From Mimachlamys varia (Eukaryota > Mollusca > Bivalvia > Pectinida > Pectinidae): DNA of 64,000 nt. Positions 47,569 to 58,450 of this stretch are shown one piece after another. Each line of letters opens with the position of its first letter. Within the stretch, counting starts at the first letter, position 1. The stretch covers positions 52,703,058 to 52,767,057 of the forward strand of contig OX392532.1 in the NCBI GenBank assembly GCA_947623455.1, read 5' to 3'. The notes beneath the pieces are model-generated. The model did not search any database and had not been told where the DNA came from. It saw only the letters and a list, made by a program, of their open reading frames with translations. The position numbers were made by a program, and so were the translations under genes.

Positions 47569-49107
47569 TTATGGAGGAAACCAAACCGTTGGTTTACACA
47601 TAGCCACACGCCCTGTCTGACAGTACAGCTTTCTGTATAGCAGTGTCGCCAGATTTGAACCAGATGTTGTATACTTATCAGTATAGCTTTTAAGTAGCAC
47701 ATGAACTAATTGATCAGAACTAATCATGCCAACCATAGCCATTGCAACCATCACTATCATCATACCTATCAAACATTTGCTCGATGTAGCGATATTTGTA
47801 ACTGAATAGTTCTTCTCATATGATCCGTTTTTCAAAACAACAACTTCATTAAAATTGCTCACGGAAGATCTATCTCCCTCAGTAGTGTTCTTATCATCAG
47901 CACTATTCCCTACCCCTAGTTTAACACTGGTTGGATGGTCACCATCAACAATATCATCTGTCTCGGTACATTCCTGACCTATGACCTCAGTCGCTGTATC
48001 TACAGTTTTAATGACCGACTCTAGATTAGGCCTAGATATACATAATGACTGCATTGTATCTTGACCAGCTGGAATGTTGGCTGAGACTTCAGCCCTTCTA
48101 AATACTGACTCTAACTCGGCTACCCTTTCTTCCCTTTCCTGGAGAGTACTGAGCCTAACACAATCTCTTACGTAATGTCCTACTTCTTTACAGAAATAAC
48201 AAGCAACAGATTTTGTAGTTTTCTTAACTAAACCTTTTCTATGCCCGTTTTTACTACTAGAAAAATTACTTATCCTTTCAACAATAAGTTGGGTTATTGT
48301 CTCTAGTGTCAATCGCTCTCCGCTCTCATTAAACTTAGCACTAGCTGATTGTAAAGGACAAACTTTCGCTGAATCGTAGCTATGTTTACTAGATGTGCTA
48401 TCTAACACTGCTTCAAACTCCACCGCTGAAGATATAGCTTCGTCTAAGGTTTGAGGATGACTGAAGGTAACTTTCTTACTCATCTCAAAACTTCTTAGCC
48501 CACTGATGAATTGATCAACTACCTGAGCCTCTAGATAGGAATAAGGTAACTCTGGGTAAGCTAACAATGCTATTCTCTTTAAGGTAAAACCAAACTCAAC
48601 TACTGATTCCTCTTTTCTCTGACACCTATTTCTAAACTCGAACCTATGAGCCACACTTCTCTCCTTAGGGTTAAACCTTTGTGTCAATGAGTTCTTAACA
48701 GCCTGGTAGTCCGACAGCTGTCCACTAGTGAAACTACTCAAAAGCTTCTGAGCGGTTCCTCTTAGACTCATGCCTAACTGTTGAGCTTTCTCGGTTTCCG
48801 TCCAACCATTCCATGACGAAACTTGCTCGAAATGGACAATGTAATCCTGCCAGTCGCTGCTTGACCCGTCAAATGTATCTGGCTGTTTTTCCCTTCGAGA
48901 AACCCTACTCTGACCTGAACATCTCTTCCTCTGAGAAGCGTTGTTAGGTGCAAGTGAGGTAGTTACTACCCCTGGCACCTGCCCATCTCCAGAAGACATC
49001 CATGTAGGCAAAGGTGAGGTAGTTACTACCCCTGATGCCTTTGGTCTATCTCCGGGAGACGAACATCTAACAGATACTTTAGCCTCCTCTGTATCTCCCT
49101 TGTACAT
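47569..49107 (-). CDS. Retrotransposon Gag polyprotein with zinc knuckle (Ty3/gypsy type)
   Basis: 512 residues, intact frame. The N-terminal 60 residues are Ser/Thr-rich with a short duplicated VVTTS segment. Residues 75-235 are the capsid-like retrotransposon Gag domain (FDGSSSDWQDYIVHFEQVSS, RFNPKERSVAHRFEFRNRCQ). A CCHC zinc knuckle follows at about residue 302 (CYFCKEVGHYVRDC, C-x2-C-x4-H-x4-C), then an acidic region and a hydrophobic stretch (MMIVMVAMAMVGMI) near the end. Function in a live element is RNA packaging into particles. The ORF being open agrees with the near-identical LTRs. The first ATG was taken as start. Confidence 0.9.
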   Translation of the reverse strand: MYKGDTEEAKVSVRCSSPGDRPKASGVVTTSPLPTWMSSGDGQVPGVVTTSLAPNNASQRKRCSGQSRVSRREKQPDTFDGSSSDWQDYIVHFEQVSSWNGWTETEKAQQLGMSLRGTAQKLLSSFTSGQLSDYQAVKNSLTQRFNPKERSVAHRFEFRNRCQRKEESVVEFGFTLKRIALLAYPELPYSYLEAQVVDQFISGLRSFEMSKKVTFSHPQTLDEAISSAVEFEAVLDSTSSKHSYDSAKVCPLQSASAKFNESGERLTLETITQLIVERISNFSSSKNGHRKGLVKKTTKSVACYFCKEVGHYVRDCVRLSTLQEREERVAELESVFRRAEVSANIPAGQDTMQSLCISRPNLESVIKTVDTATEVIGQECTETDDIVDGDHPTSVKLGVGNSADDKNTTEGDRSSVSNFNEVVVLKNGSYEKNYSVTNIATSSKCLIGMMIVMVAMAMVGMISSDQLVHVLLKSYTDKYTTSGSNLATLLYRKLYCQTGRVAMCKPTVWFPP

Positions 49108-49371
49108 ATCTAAAATTTGTTCCTATTCCTTAGCTCCATAATCACACAATCCCAATTAACTTAAAACTTGAAAAGGCATTGAACTCTAGTAGACAGTCTA
49201 TTGTTAGAGGCCTTGAAATTCTTTCAATAGAGTATCTACAACGTCAGTAATACAAATTAAAACCAATTGAATTTGTACACAAAATACAATTAATATTTTC
49301 TTAATACAACAAAGTAATCATGAATCATGCATCAGTACTTACACAACTACATCCTGGTCACGGCACCATTC

Positions 49372-49565
49372 TGTAATAGTTGGTCCCCCGGTGTGCGCGT
49401 GTGGGTCCGTAGGTCCAGGTCCAGAGAGGGTCGGTGTCAGCTTTACACGTCACTCCGTGAATCCGTTTCGTGATCGTATAGTTTTAAAGGTCGAATAATA
49501 ATCGGAGTCGACGACTGGACCTGCAATCCTCTCTAGACCTCGTGTCCCACGTTCCCACACACACA
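49372..49565 (-). repeat. 5' LTR of the gag-only element, bracketed by a 20-bp inverted repeat
   Basis: 194 bp. The primer-binding site complement lies at 49348-49367 and an exact inverted copy lies at 49567-49586, on the other side of the LTR. Confidence 0.85.
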
Positions 49566-49599
49566 CTGGTGCCGTGACCAGGATGTATTATCGCCTATT

Positions 49600-50580
49600 G
49601 GAAAGGGGATACCCGAATCTGGATTGTAAATTGTGATGTCTTCGAGGTCAAAGACTTTGTTAAAGGAAGGGGGAATTTTGGGGATCAAGACCGGGTCGAT
49701 TGTCGGTGACCAGATAGCTCAATTGGTTTAGCTTCCATCTAGAGTTGGGTAAGGCACCGTGTTCGAACCCCGATCTGGCCGTGCATTTTTCCTCTCATGA
49801 TACATTACAAATTAACCTACATGTAACTATATATAAAGTTTGGTCAGAACAACAAATGATAGTATAGTGTAGCAAAATATATATAAGATTCAGTCTGAAC
49901 TTTTGTCTGATGACTATGACTTCTGATCATTTCTGAATGCATCAATATTTACTGCTGAAAGTTCCATGGCCATGCACATTTCAGAAATTAATTAATTCTT
50001 TTAAAAGACACTTATTAAATAAGAACTTTCAAGAAATACAGAATGTGTTTTGTTATTATATTATTCAATTGGCAATATCCAACATTTGTGGCCACTGTGT
50101 CCCCATACAGGTGTCAGTTTAACCCTGGCCTGGAGCTCGAGCTCGAGGCTGGCTCTGAAAATTGGCAAACACAAACTAAATGGCACTACCATTTGATGCA
50201 GCATGAAGTTACATACACTACTTACATATAATGTAGAATCTTGTGGTTATGTAGTTGCAATGTGTGAATATTCGGGCACCTCAGATAATGTCAATAAAAG
50301 CAGCACTCAAAAAGCCTATCGTAACCAAGAATGGTCGCCATTTTTCAACAATGGTTTATCTAAATTGCAAATTAAAAATAAGGCGGAATATATCTAATCC
50401 AAATCATAGGTTTATCGTGTAACACTTCGTATGCTTCCTATAATAATTAAGATATTAATTTTTAAATACATCTTGTTATATTCATGCATAAAAGGGTGCA
50501 ATTATTTTTGTAAAATGGCCCCGGTCATTCGAATTTTTGATCTACTCCAAGTATAACTTCCGGTTTTTAATAACGTGGAA
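49600..50580. other. Region upstream of CD2BP2
   Basis: It contains a tRNA-like SINE head at 49712-49795, then AT-rich sequence. The 60 bp before the start codon (with TTCCGGTTTTTAATAACGTG) probably include the promoter and 5' UTR. ACTTCCGG, an ETS-type motif common at housekeeping promoters, is at 50556-50563. Confidence 0.5.
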
Positions 50581-50740
50581 ATGGCGTCAAAACGTAAGGT
50601 AGATTTTGCAGAAGGTGATGATGTGATGTTCGAAGGGGGCGACGAATCACGGCGGTTCAAAGGGAAACATTCTCTTGACAGCGACGAAGAAGACGATGAC
50701 ACTGGAAAATACGATGTCCTGCCAGAAGATGAAATAGAAG
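50581..50740 (+). CDS. CD2BP2: CD2BP2 exon 1 (U5 snRNP 52K / LIN1 family)
   Basis: Starts ATGGCGTCAAAACG. It encodes MASKRKVDFAEGDDVMFEGG, then SRRFKGKHSLDSDEEDDDTG and KYDVLPEDEIE. RFKGKHSLDSDEE is the family hallmark. The donor GAAG/gttatt is unusual (T at +3), but phase 1 fits exon 2 (GAAG + GA gives EG). CD2BP2 is a U5 snRNP component that also binds PP1 and, through its GYF domain, proline-rich ligands. Confidence 0.93.
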
Positions 50741-50946
50741 GTTATTTATGGGCCGGTTTACGATTTATTGCTAAAAAAGATACAATGCATTACTGATTGA
50801 TCGATTCATGCTCAGATTAGTTTGCCTTACAAGCGTGAAATGTAAGGAATTCCTTAAGCTAAGCTGTAGAAAAACAGGCTGGAGAGCCAATGGTTTTGGG
50901 TTCGAGCCCCGGAAGCGATTGCACTAGGGCCTATATCTTTCGGGTG

Positions 50947-51060
50947 CAACGAATCACCGAAACGGACCGAATCGGACCGAAACGGACCGAATCGGGACCG
51001 AAACGGACCGAATCGGACCGAAACGGACCGAAACGGACCGAATCGGCACCGAAACGGAGT
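50947..51060. repeat. Left terminal decamer repeats of the 6.6-kb element
   Basis: Alternating CCGAAACGGA and CCGAATCGGA units; the inverted counterpart lies at 57440-57515 (TCCGTTTCGG/TCCGATTCGG). Dense near-palindromic decamers could be transposase binding sites (inference). Confidence 0.85.
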
Positions 51061-51589
51061 CGAAATAGAATATTTATAGTTATTTAGAGCAAAATAAATA
51101 CATATCAACGGTCTTTGATACAATTTAAAGCAAAAAAGCTGAACGGAGCCAAAAAATTCATGTTTGACCAAAACATGAACAAATTGGGTCCACACCTGAT
51201 TATTAAAGATAACTTTACTTACTTATTTTGGTATTGATTGCAGAAAATGTTTTATTAGAAATATTTAAGAAATATTAAACATACAAATAACGCATTCATC
51301 TGACGCTATTTTTTTAAATTTTGAGTCAAGTTAGGAATGTTTAATTATATTGTCATCATAACTACATATTCCATTTGAAATTTAAAGAGAGGATCTTATT
51401 CCAAAACTTGTACAATGTACAGTGTACAATCGTATGCAAGTTCGAAGCTGTAGAAACAAATCGCTGAATAAAATACTAGTACGCAAACCATTGTTGAAAA
51501 GATGACACAACGAAGCAAACGAAAATAACGTTTTATTATATAAACAAACAAATAAAATATGCCATTGTAAACCTTATAAAATGTATAAT

Positions 51590-51735
51590 AATCTAGACTT
51601 GAAATAGTTTCGGCTGGAGCTATAATCTTTTTCCCTTCTGCAACCTCTCTAAGTTTGTCAATGCCAACTTTGGCTGCCTGCAACAAATTGAACGAATGTA
51701 ATATTTTGCATACATCGTTACGTCGGATCTCTCGT
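51590..51735 (-). other. Possible captured exon or decayed coding fragment
   Basis: The minus strand reads REIRRNDVCKILHSFNLL, then after a good acceptor-like ttgttgcag, AAKVGIDKLREVAEGKKIIA and PAETISSL, a coding-like composition within AT-rich surroundings. The family is not recognised. It lies inside the 6.6-kb transposon next to the 45-bp array and could be a transposon gene remnant or chance. Confidence 0.3.
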
Positions 51736-52225
51736 AACATGTGATGTAGTGTATATAACTTTACTCTAACTAACATATGTAACATGTGTTGTAGTGTATA
51801 TAACTTTACTCTAACTAACATATGTAACATGTGATGTAGTGTATATAACCTTACTCTAACTAACATATGTAACATGTGATGTAGTGTATATAACTTTACT
51901 CTAACTAACATATGTAACATGTGATGTAGTGTATATAACCTTACTCTAACTAACATATGTAACATGTGATGTAGTGTATATAACCTTACTCTAACTAACA
52001 TATGTAACATGTGATGTAGTGTATATAACCTTACTCTAACTAACATATGATGTAGTGTATAAAACTTTACTCTAACTAACATATGTAACATGTGATGTAG
52101 TGTATATAACCTTACTATAACTAACATATGTAACATGTGATGTAGTGTATATAACCTTACTATAACTAACATATGTAACATGTGATGTAGTGTATATAAC
52201 CTTACTCTAACATACATATGTAACA
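51735..52225. repeat. 45-bp tandem array (about 11 copies)
   Basis: The unit is TAACATGTGATGTAGTGTAT plus ATAACCTTACTCTAACTAAC plus ATATG; one unit near 52050 lacks the TAACATG part. Because 45 is divisible by three, the minus strand has an open frame (LVRVRLYTLHHMLHM), which is not taken as a gene. Confidence 0.9.
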
Positions 52226-52869
52226 TGTGAGGTAATGTGTATAGCCAAAAATCTATTTCAAGCTTTCTGCTCTGCTAAAATCGAATATTTGTTTCATTTG
52301 ATACATAGCTGTTTATGACTCCTAGATAATTGTCTAGGATTTGCGAGACATGTCCACATATAGCAGAACCATTTTTACATGACTGCTATCTCGGTTAGTA
52401 TCCCTAGCCCTAATATATTTCCTATGGTTAGTATACCCATTCTGTGTAATACATTGCCGAGAGTATGGCCATGCAATTGGGGAGCTATCGACACCTGACT
52501 TTCGGACTTAGTCCCGTCATGCCATGTCTACAAGCCGAGATAATTCCAAACTTGTTATATACTGATTTCTCAATATGAATGAATTGCAAAATTACTAATA
52601 GTTATATACCCAGATCATTGATATCAGTATATTTTAGTTTGGTTACTACCTTCCCCCCGGATCCAGGATTACTCCTCTCGAACAAATATATGTTTGAATG
52701 GGGTGTACTAGGTGCGTGAACATGTATCACCTCATAGACAGCTAATGCATTTTATCAATATTCAAATCGCAAGCGTAAACGGGCGAGCGTAAACCAGGCT
52801 ATGTCTACCAAACATTAACATAAGGATGTATTGTCAAGGAAGTTCAAATTCAATTACTTATATTCAATT

Positions 52870-53400
52870 AATATAATAATATCATAACCGGGCACGTATA
52901 TGTATCTAACATATCAATAAACATATAACTGAAACGGAAAGTGTGTTATTATGTAGAAGTATCAAGCAGTATATTAATAAAACGGAACGCGTACAACATA
53001 TATGAAAACATAGCGATATCATTAAAATAGGACGTGTATATTATGAACAGATATGAACATTGCAATAACTTTGCAATTAAAGCAACAATGATATATTTAA
53101 AACGGGGCATGTATATAGATTTTTGTGAACAACGAGATAAAAATATTTCAACGGGACGCTTATATGTATATGGACATTGCAATAAAGATATAATTGTAAC
53201 GGGTCGTATATCTAAATATATATAAGTAAAATTAATGATATATTTGAAATGGGACGCATATACTTATGAACAGAATCTGTATTCGCTTTTACATATATGA
53301 GCATTGCAATAAAGATATAGTTGTAACGGGTCGTATATCTGTGGAAGTATCAATAATGATATATTTAAAAAGGGGCACGGTGGTAATTGATTTATGGTCG
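52870..53400. repeat. Degenerate repeats inside the 6.6-kb element
   Basis: Recurring GATATATTTAAAACGGGGCA, CATTGCAATAAAGATATAAT and TGTAACGGGTCGTATATCT phrases, about 60-130 bp apart, diverged. Confidence 0.6.
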
Positions 53401-53509
53401 AGTGACCATGACCAGGTGTGCCGCATACCTGTGGAACTGCCGAACCCAGGCCCCCTCCCCACTAATTACTGTCCCCTGGGGCATATAACACCTTGCAATT
53501 ATCAGTAGG

Positions 53510-55435
53510 GTCATTAATGAACTCCGTACAGCCTTGATATAGTTGTACCCCCGCCCAATAGCTTACCGATTGAAGAGGTTAGTGTGATATAATTATGGCG
53601 TGACACCGATTATCAGTTATTTAGGTCGTGTATTAACATGTACCTGGAGACTATTTACCTGTGTCGACTATCGAACAAAAGGTCGTGTAAATTTAGTACC
53701 TGGACTACAAAATAATCGTTTATAAAAGATTTAGCAGTGTGAACAGAAAAATTCTAAACGAAATTACCATTTCCATGTGTAATAATTTTTCTATAGCAAT
53801 CACAATTCATAATTCACAAAGTTTGAGAAATTCTATTGTAGATTTATTGGTAGGTCGGTAACGAGAAATATTATTAAATATAATCTCACGTTCTAACATA
53901 TAATACATATTATACAATAAGAAAAATGTACATGTACTATATTTTCACATTCGTTACCACATGCACGGTCATTAATAATTTCGCAGTCTTGTACGTAAAA
54001 CATGTAACTTTCTTGTCCAACATTACAATAAATAGGTGGTAGATCAAGATTGCGTTGAATTGTAGATTTAAAACTACAGAGCTGTACTCCTTTCGAGTTA
54101 TTTTTAGATGTTTGTATGTTGTAAAAATGAACAGTGTTGTATGAACTATCTATACGAAATCTATTTGTGAGTGTGATCTTATGAAGCGTATGCATTTTGT
54201 ATTTTAATATAATAATAGCGCCGTATAATAGTATTTCCTAAATCGACAATCTGTCTGATCTGAATACTATGAATTATGATTTTTTAAGGTACATGTATAA
54301 TAGCGTCTCAAAAATCAAGCCCTTGCTGGATATTAATCCATTTCATATTATTTTAACAGTATGTGATCTCATTAGTGGAGTATTATGCGACACTTAAATA
54401 ATTACATTATTATTATAACATACATTTTGTGATACTTACTGGTAAGGACCTTGTTCATTACGGCATGTAAGTGTGGATGTATATGTTTAGATGATTGAAA
54501 ATATATATGCCCGTGTGGTGGTATTAAATTGTTTTAACAATCATGTTTCTGTGTGAATTTACTAGTATACTCACAGTTGCAAAGAAAGTTCATCAGACGG
54601 AAGAATGATTTTACGTCAAAATGTTTTAATGAAGTATTTCAAGGCCAACAGCCGAATGTACAGGTATTAGAAACTTACTTTCAGACTCCAATGTTAACAT
54701 TTTTATTTTACATATAATGAACATATCTTTGATAGTGACTAAAGTGTTAAACACTTTATTATTCACTCGCTTGAAGGAGGAACTGGCAAATATTAATCAT
54801 CACTTTGTTGTATAAGGTATATTAAATAAGTTCCTTTGAAATTATATACATTTGTATTCTGGTACATTATATTCAAGTGAAGTTTCATCTAAGCATGCGT
54901 GTTAGTACAGATAGAGATATCCTGGCATGTTACACACATCCAGAAAGATTGATAAAATCAGCGGACATCAGCAAACTATTGTTTGCCTGTTCAAATGTTA
55001 TGTTATTTCGTCGTGTTATTTCTTTTGTTCTATGCCTGTAGCTATCTATGAATCATTCTAGTCAAGTAATTTCTTTCTTGAGTCGGTTAAACAGAGTGAC
55101 ACCAACCTTTCCCGTTTCTGCCAAATATAAAACAATGGTATTTAAACAAAGTAAAAGTATCATTTATTTAGTTCATTTATCCGATTAAACCAGGGACGTA
55201 TATGTCCCTGGATTAAACACTACAGGAAATTCATATTTTAACCTAAGGGTATATGATACATTATGTTTGATATACTTATAAATCGCCTGAGTAATATATG
55301 ATATGTCTCTTTTCAATTGTTTAGGAATGCATTAAAATAAATAACGTAAATTTTACAATATTCACATGAGGGTCGCTAGAAAGTGGCAAGCGAATCAAAT
55401 TAGGAGGGCGTTAACAAAACATATCACGTGGCCCG
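53510..55435. other. AT-rich interior of the 6.6-kb element
   Basis: No recognised ORF. CAGGGACGTATATGTCCCTG at 55192-55211 is a short near-palindrome. Confidence 0.5.
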
Positions 55436-55546
55436 ATGGTATTCATGGCACACAAACAAAAATTAAATGGGCGTGACATGTATAAAATATTGCGCATCTC
55501 GTTCAGCAAGTACTTAATACAAATTCAGAAGAAGAAAGGAGACACC

Positions 55547-56089
55547 ATGACCACATCAGTTTTATTTGGGAGCAGCTACATCGAGCGACTGAGAAGATTC
55601 TGTGAGGACAACATGGAAACACAAACTACCATCGTATTCTGCGGCCGAGGAGGTCTACGAACGGACCGTATGCACCACCCGACCCTGAACAAGGCCTTCG
55701 CAGCAGCACCTGTTGTAGTTTTCATCAGCATTGTAGGAAACGACATCACGGCTGAGACGAAACCGAGGGACATTGTCGACAGGATTGTTTCGTTAGTTGA
55801 AACTCTGCGCGGCTCCGGAACGAAACGAGTATGAGTAGCCGAAATCCTAACAAGGGGCACCTTCAAGGCACCAGGACTCAACAAGACGGTTTTTGACAAA
55901 CAGCGGAAGAAGATCAACACCCTTCTGCGTCAGAAGTACGGCAGAGATTTCGTCCGGTTTCCGAATATCCACTTCCCAACAGACTATCTGCCAGATCTGG
56001 TTCATCTTGAAACTAGAGAAACCATCTCCAGGAATACCGGTATGAAGAAGTATGCCTCCAGGATCCGCCGATGTCTCAACAGCAACTGA
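55547..56089 (+). pseudogene. SGNH/GDSL-hydrolase-like protein, one in-frame stop
   Basis: About 180 codons in one frame with a single TGA at 55832-55834 after GSGTKRV; the frame continues VAEILTRGTFKAPGL and stops at 56087-56089. The SGNH blocks can be seen: I, LFGSSYIERL (nucleophile Ser in GSS); II, FCGRGGL; III, SIVGNDIT (GxND); V, PDLVHL (DxxH). SGNH-like ORFs of this type are known from animal retroelements and expanded mollusc families (family knowledge). The start at 55547 was chosen because the upstream extension to 55436 has no family character. It is either a decayed transposon cargo gene or a host-like fragment. Confidence 0.7.
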
Positions 56090-57574
56090 ATCCGATGTTA
56101 AAAAACGGCCCTATTCAGGGCCAACCAATTACCCCCAAAAAGCCTCTTGACGCTCGAAAAACGCATACCGTAATCATTCTGTAGCAAAAATAAGCGTTAT
56201 TTTATCTCACACGTAACTCGATCATCATTTGCATTTTTAGAAAATTTTACAATAAACATTCATTCAGAAGTTGCGTTCACTATAGCCAGGTAGTAATAGA
56301 CATGATGAATTCTGATTATACGTTACGCTGACGTTGGTGTCGGGGTTATGTCAATTAAATTTCAATTAAATTAATTACCAAATGCACTTCGCATGTATAG
56401 GCATACAAAAATTATTAATCAATACATTACAAATATCTGGTACGATGGTGGAGAACACATGGAATAATTTCTATGTCCACGCATAACAATTTCGTTCCAT
56501 GAACTAGTGATGAGAAAATGTTAAATATGTTCAGAAGGGAACTTCGGGGAATATTATAAGAAGCATGAATTATTTGTTTATTAGATCATACAGAACTTAT
56601 CTAATTATATATCAAGAAGTTTCGTAGTCAATCATACCTCAGGCTCCTTAACCTGATATATATATCTATAAATCAATGATAAAGAAAATGATTTCATCCG
56701 ATCTTTGTTTGGTATATCACCATATCTCAATCCCAAAGCCTATGCTAAAGCATATACTTATTCATAAAAAACGGCTTCTATGTAACCGAAAACTAATAAT
56801 ATGAAGATTATCCTTCTGCAATACATTTCAGTTACGGTTCAGTTTTGGCCACAAATGAATAAAAACTCCCCTTGAATTTCTGTGCCGTCTTGGTCTGATT
56901 TGGTCATTCAACTGTATTTGAAACCTTTTTATTCGCTATTAATATTTTAATACATTTCGTTTCGGTTCCGTTTTTGTCCGTTTCGGTCAAATACAATTAC
57001 GATTATTGTGTTATTAAACATTTCGTTTCAGTTCCTTTTCCGTCGTTCAAACACAGTTATCAAAAGTATTTAATTGGCCTGGAATAACTTTATTCACTTC
57101 GTTTCAGTCGAATACGTTAAAAATGTATAATGTGAAAAATATTCATATATTTCTTTTCGGTTCCAATATTGCTCCGTTCATTCCAATTGTGTTAAACAGT
57201 AATGCTAATAATATGTTTTTCGTTTCAAATTGTCAAAATGTATTTAATCTGATTAAAATAACCATTAATATTCTGTTTTGACCCCGAGTATGTTTCGATT
57301 TACTCCGTTTCGGTCAAACAAAGAAATTATGCATTTCTTCTGAGTTTCATTAAGATATTTTCGTTTCAAATTGTCATAAATAGTGTTGAAATGTGTTTAA
57401 TTTCCTCTAAATAACCATAAACATTTTGTTTCGACTCCGTTCCGGTCCCGATTCGGTCCGTTTCGGTCCGATTCAGTCCGTTTCGGTCCGATTCGGTCCG
57501 TTTCGGTGATTCGTCGCACCGTATCTTTCACTATTATTCCTCGTCATATTACACATGTTCATCAATGATAAGTG

Positions 57575-57665
57575 TTGTGGCCGGGCCGGGAATCAAACCC
57601 GGGACTCGCACTTGGTAGGCGTGCGTTCTAACTATTGAGCCAAAAGTCCGGACGTTAGGCTCGAG
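57575..57665 (-). mobile_element. tRNA-like SINE head
   Basis: The minus strand has TTTTGGCTCAATAGTTAGAA (A-box region), GCACGCCTACCAAGTGC (anticodon-arm like) and CCCGGGTTTGATTCCCGG (T arm with B box). The acceptor stem does not pair (GTCCGGA against CCCGGCC), so it is not called a functional tRNA. Confidence 0.6.
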
Positions 57666-58113
57666 GGTCATAACGTTAACGCTGCCTAATTTTATCACAT
57701 AAGAAACACAAATGAAAAGTTAATGAAAACAGTTTATGGTATTATTGTAACACAAGTTAACAACGCCCCAACATATTGCTTTTTATGATTAATAATATTT
57801 ATTCATTTGGAAAAAAAATAAATAAATGTTACACCAGCAATATTTTTTCATCAGATTTCTTTTGCCATGATTTGAAAATACAACACCAATTATAGAATTC
57901 TTAATATCTTTTAGTTTGTTGTCAAGAATTGTAAAGGTACTAAAAAAATGTTCTTTTTATCCTGTTATTACAATGTAGTGACAGATCAAACATGTATATA
58001 TATATGCATGATCAGCTACATCTGAAAGTTTGGCTACTGTGATTTTTATCTTGTCCAAGCTTAAGGGAGACAACCACGAGACTCTTGTACATTTAACATT
58101 TTGACTTAATTAT

Positions 58114-58450
58114 CTAGGAAGTTGACAACTCGGCCTTATATCGTGTTAGTGCTCAGATGTGCAAATATGCCAGATAGAGCGCGTAATAATTTCCGTCATT
58201 CAAAAGTCGAAAACGAGGCTTGTTTTTTTCTATTACAAATGACTCAAAATTAAAGATTCTTATTTCACTCTGACACATGTACACTTGACAGTGTGCACTG
58301 TAACAAGGGGTCAAACAATAATAATCAATACAATAACATGACAAAGAGAGTAGATCACACATGGAAATTATTACGGTAGGCGCTCTATATATCAGGCAAT
58401 GGCACATCCGAGCACTAACACAATATAAAGCCAAGTTGTCGACTTCCTAG
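58114..58450. mobile_element. 337-bp foldback MITE
   Basis: CTAGGAAGTTGACAACTCGG plus CCTTATATCGTGTTAGTGCT on the left is matched inverted by AGCACTAACACAATATAAAG plus CCAAGTTGTCGACTTCCTAG on the right. The arms are about 85 bp and end near GGAAATTATTACG. No ORF of note. Confidence 0.8.

Larger units (their letters stand above)
45624..49565 (-). mobile_element. Gag-only LTR retrotransposon (minus strand)
   Basis: Near-identical LTRs of about 195-200 bp at 45624-45825 and 49372-49565, in the minus sense TGTGTGTG...CTATTACA. One substitution was noted between them (GTCAAATAA versus GTCGAATAA), apart from CA-repeat length, so the insertion is young. A primer-binding site TGGTGCCGTGACCAGGATGT (minus) starts three bases inside the 5' LTR. 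A gag ORF follows about 240 bp later; no pol is present. No clear polypurine tract or target duplication was found. Confidence 0.85.
50942..57521. mobile_element. 6.6-kb DNA transposon with long inverted repeats and 8-bp target duplication
   Basis: The left end GGGTGCAACGAATCACCGAA and the right end (inverted) CGGTGCGACGAATCACCGAA continue as matching inverted repeats for about 170 bp, including CCGAAACGGA/CCGAATCGGA decamers and ACGGAGTCGAAA plus GTTATTTAGAG. The 8-bp duplication TATCTTTC lies at 50934-50941 and 57522-57529. An 8-bp duplication fits hAT or Merlin types, but no transposase was recognised, so the superfamily is open. The interior holds a 45-bp array, degenerate AT-rich repeats, a broken SGNH-like ORF and right-subterminal TTTCGTTTCGGTTCC repeats (56950-57430). 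Confidence 0.85.

Noticed and set aside
47157..47603. 148-codon plus-strand ORF
   Set aside because: Lies mostly in the non-coding part of the gag-only element on the opposite strand; the composition does not resemble any retroelement protein.
51396..52226. 276-codon minus frame with MLVRVRLYTLHH repeats
   Set aside because: Produced by the 45-bp array; only the segment 51590-51735 outside the array looks coding-like.
55832..55834. TGA as a selenocysteine codon in the SGNH-like ORF
   Set aside because: The position is between catalytic blocks where the family has no Sec or Cys, and no SECIS-like element was noticed; a nonsense mutation is simpler.
57575..57665. Functional tRNA gene
   Set aside because: A-box, anticodon-like and T arms are present, but the acceptor stem does not pair; better read as a SINE head. 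The same applies to 44555-44665, 45480-45560 and 49712-49795.
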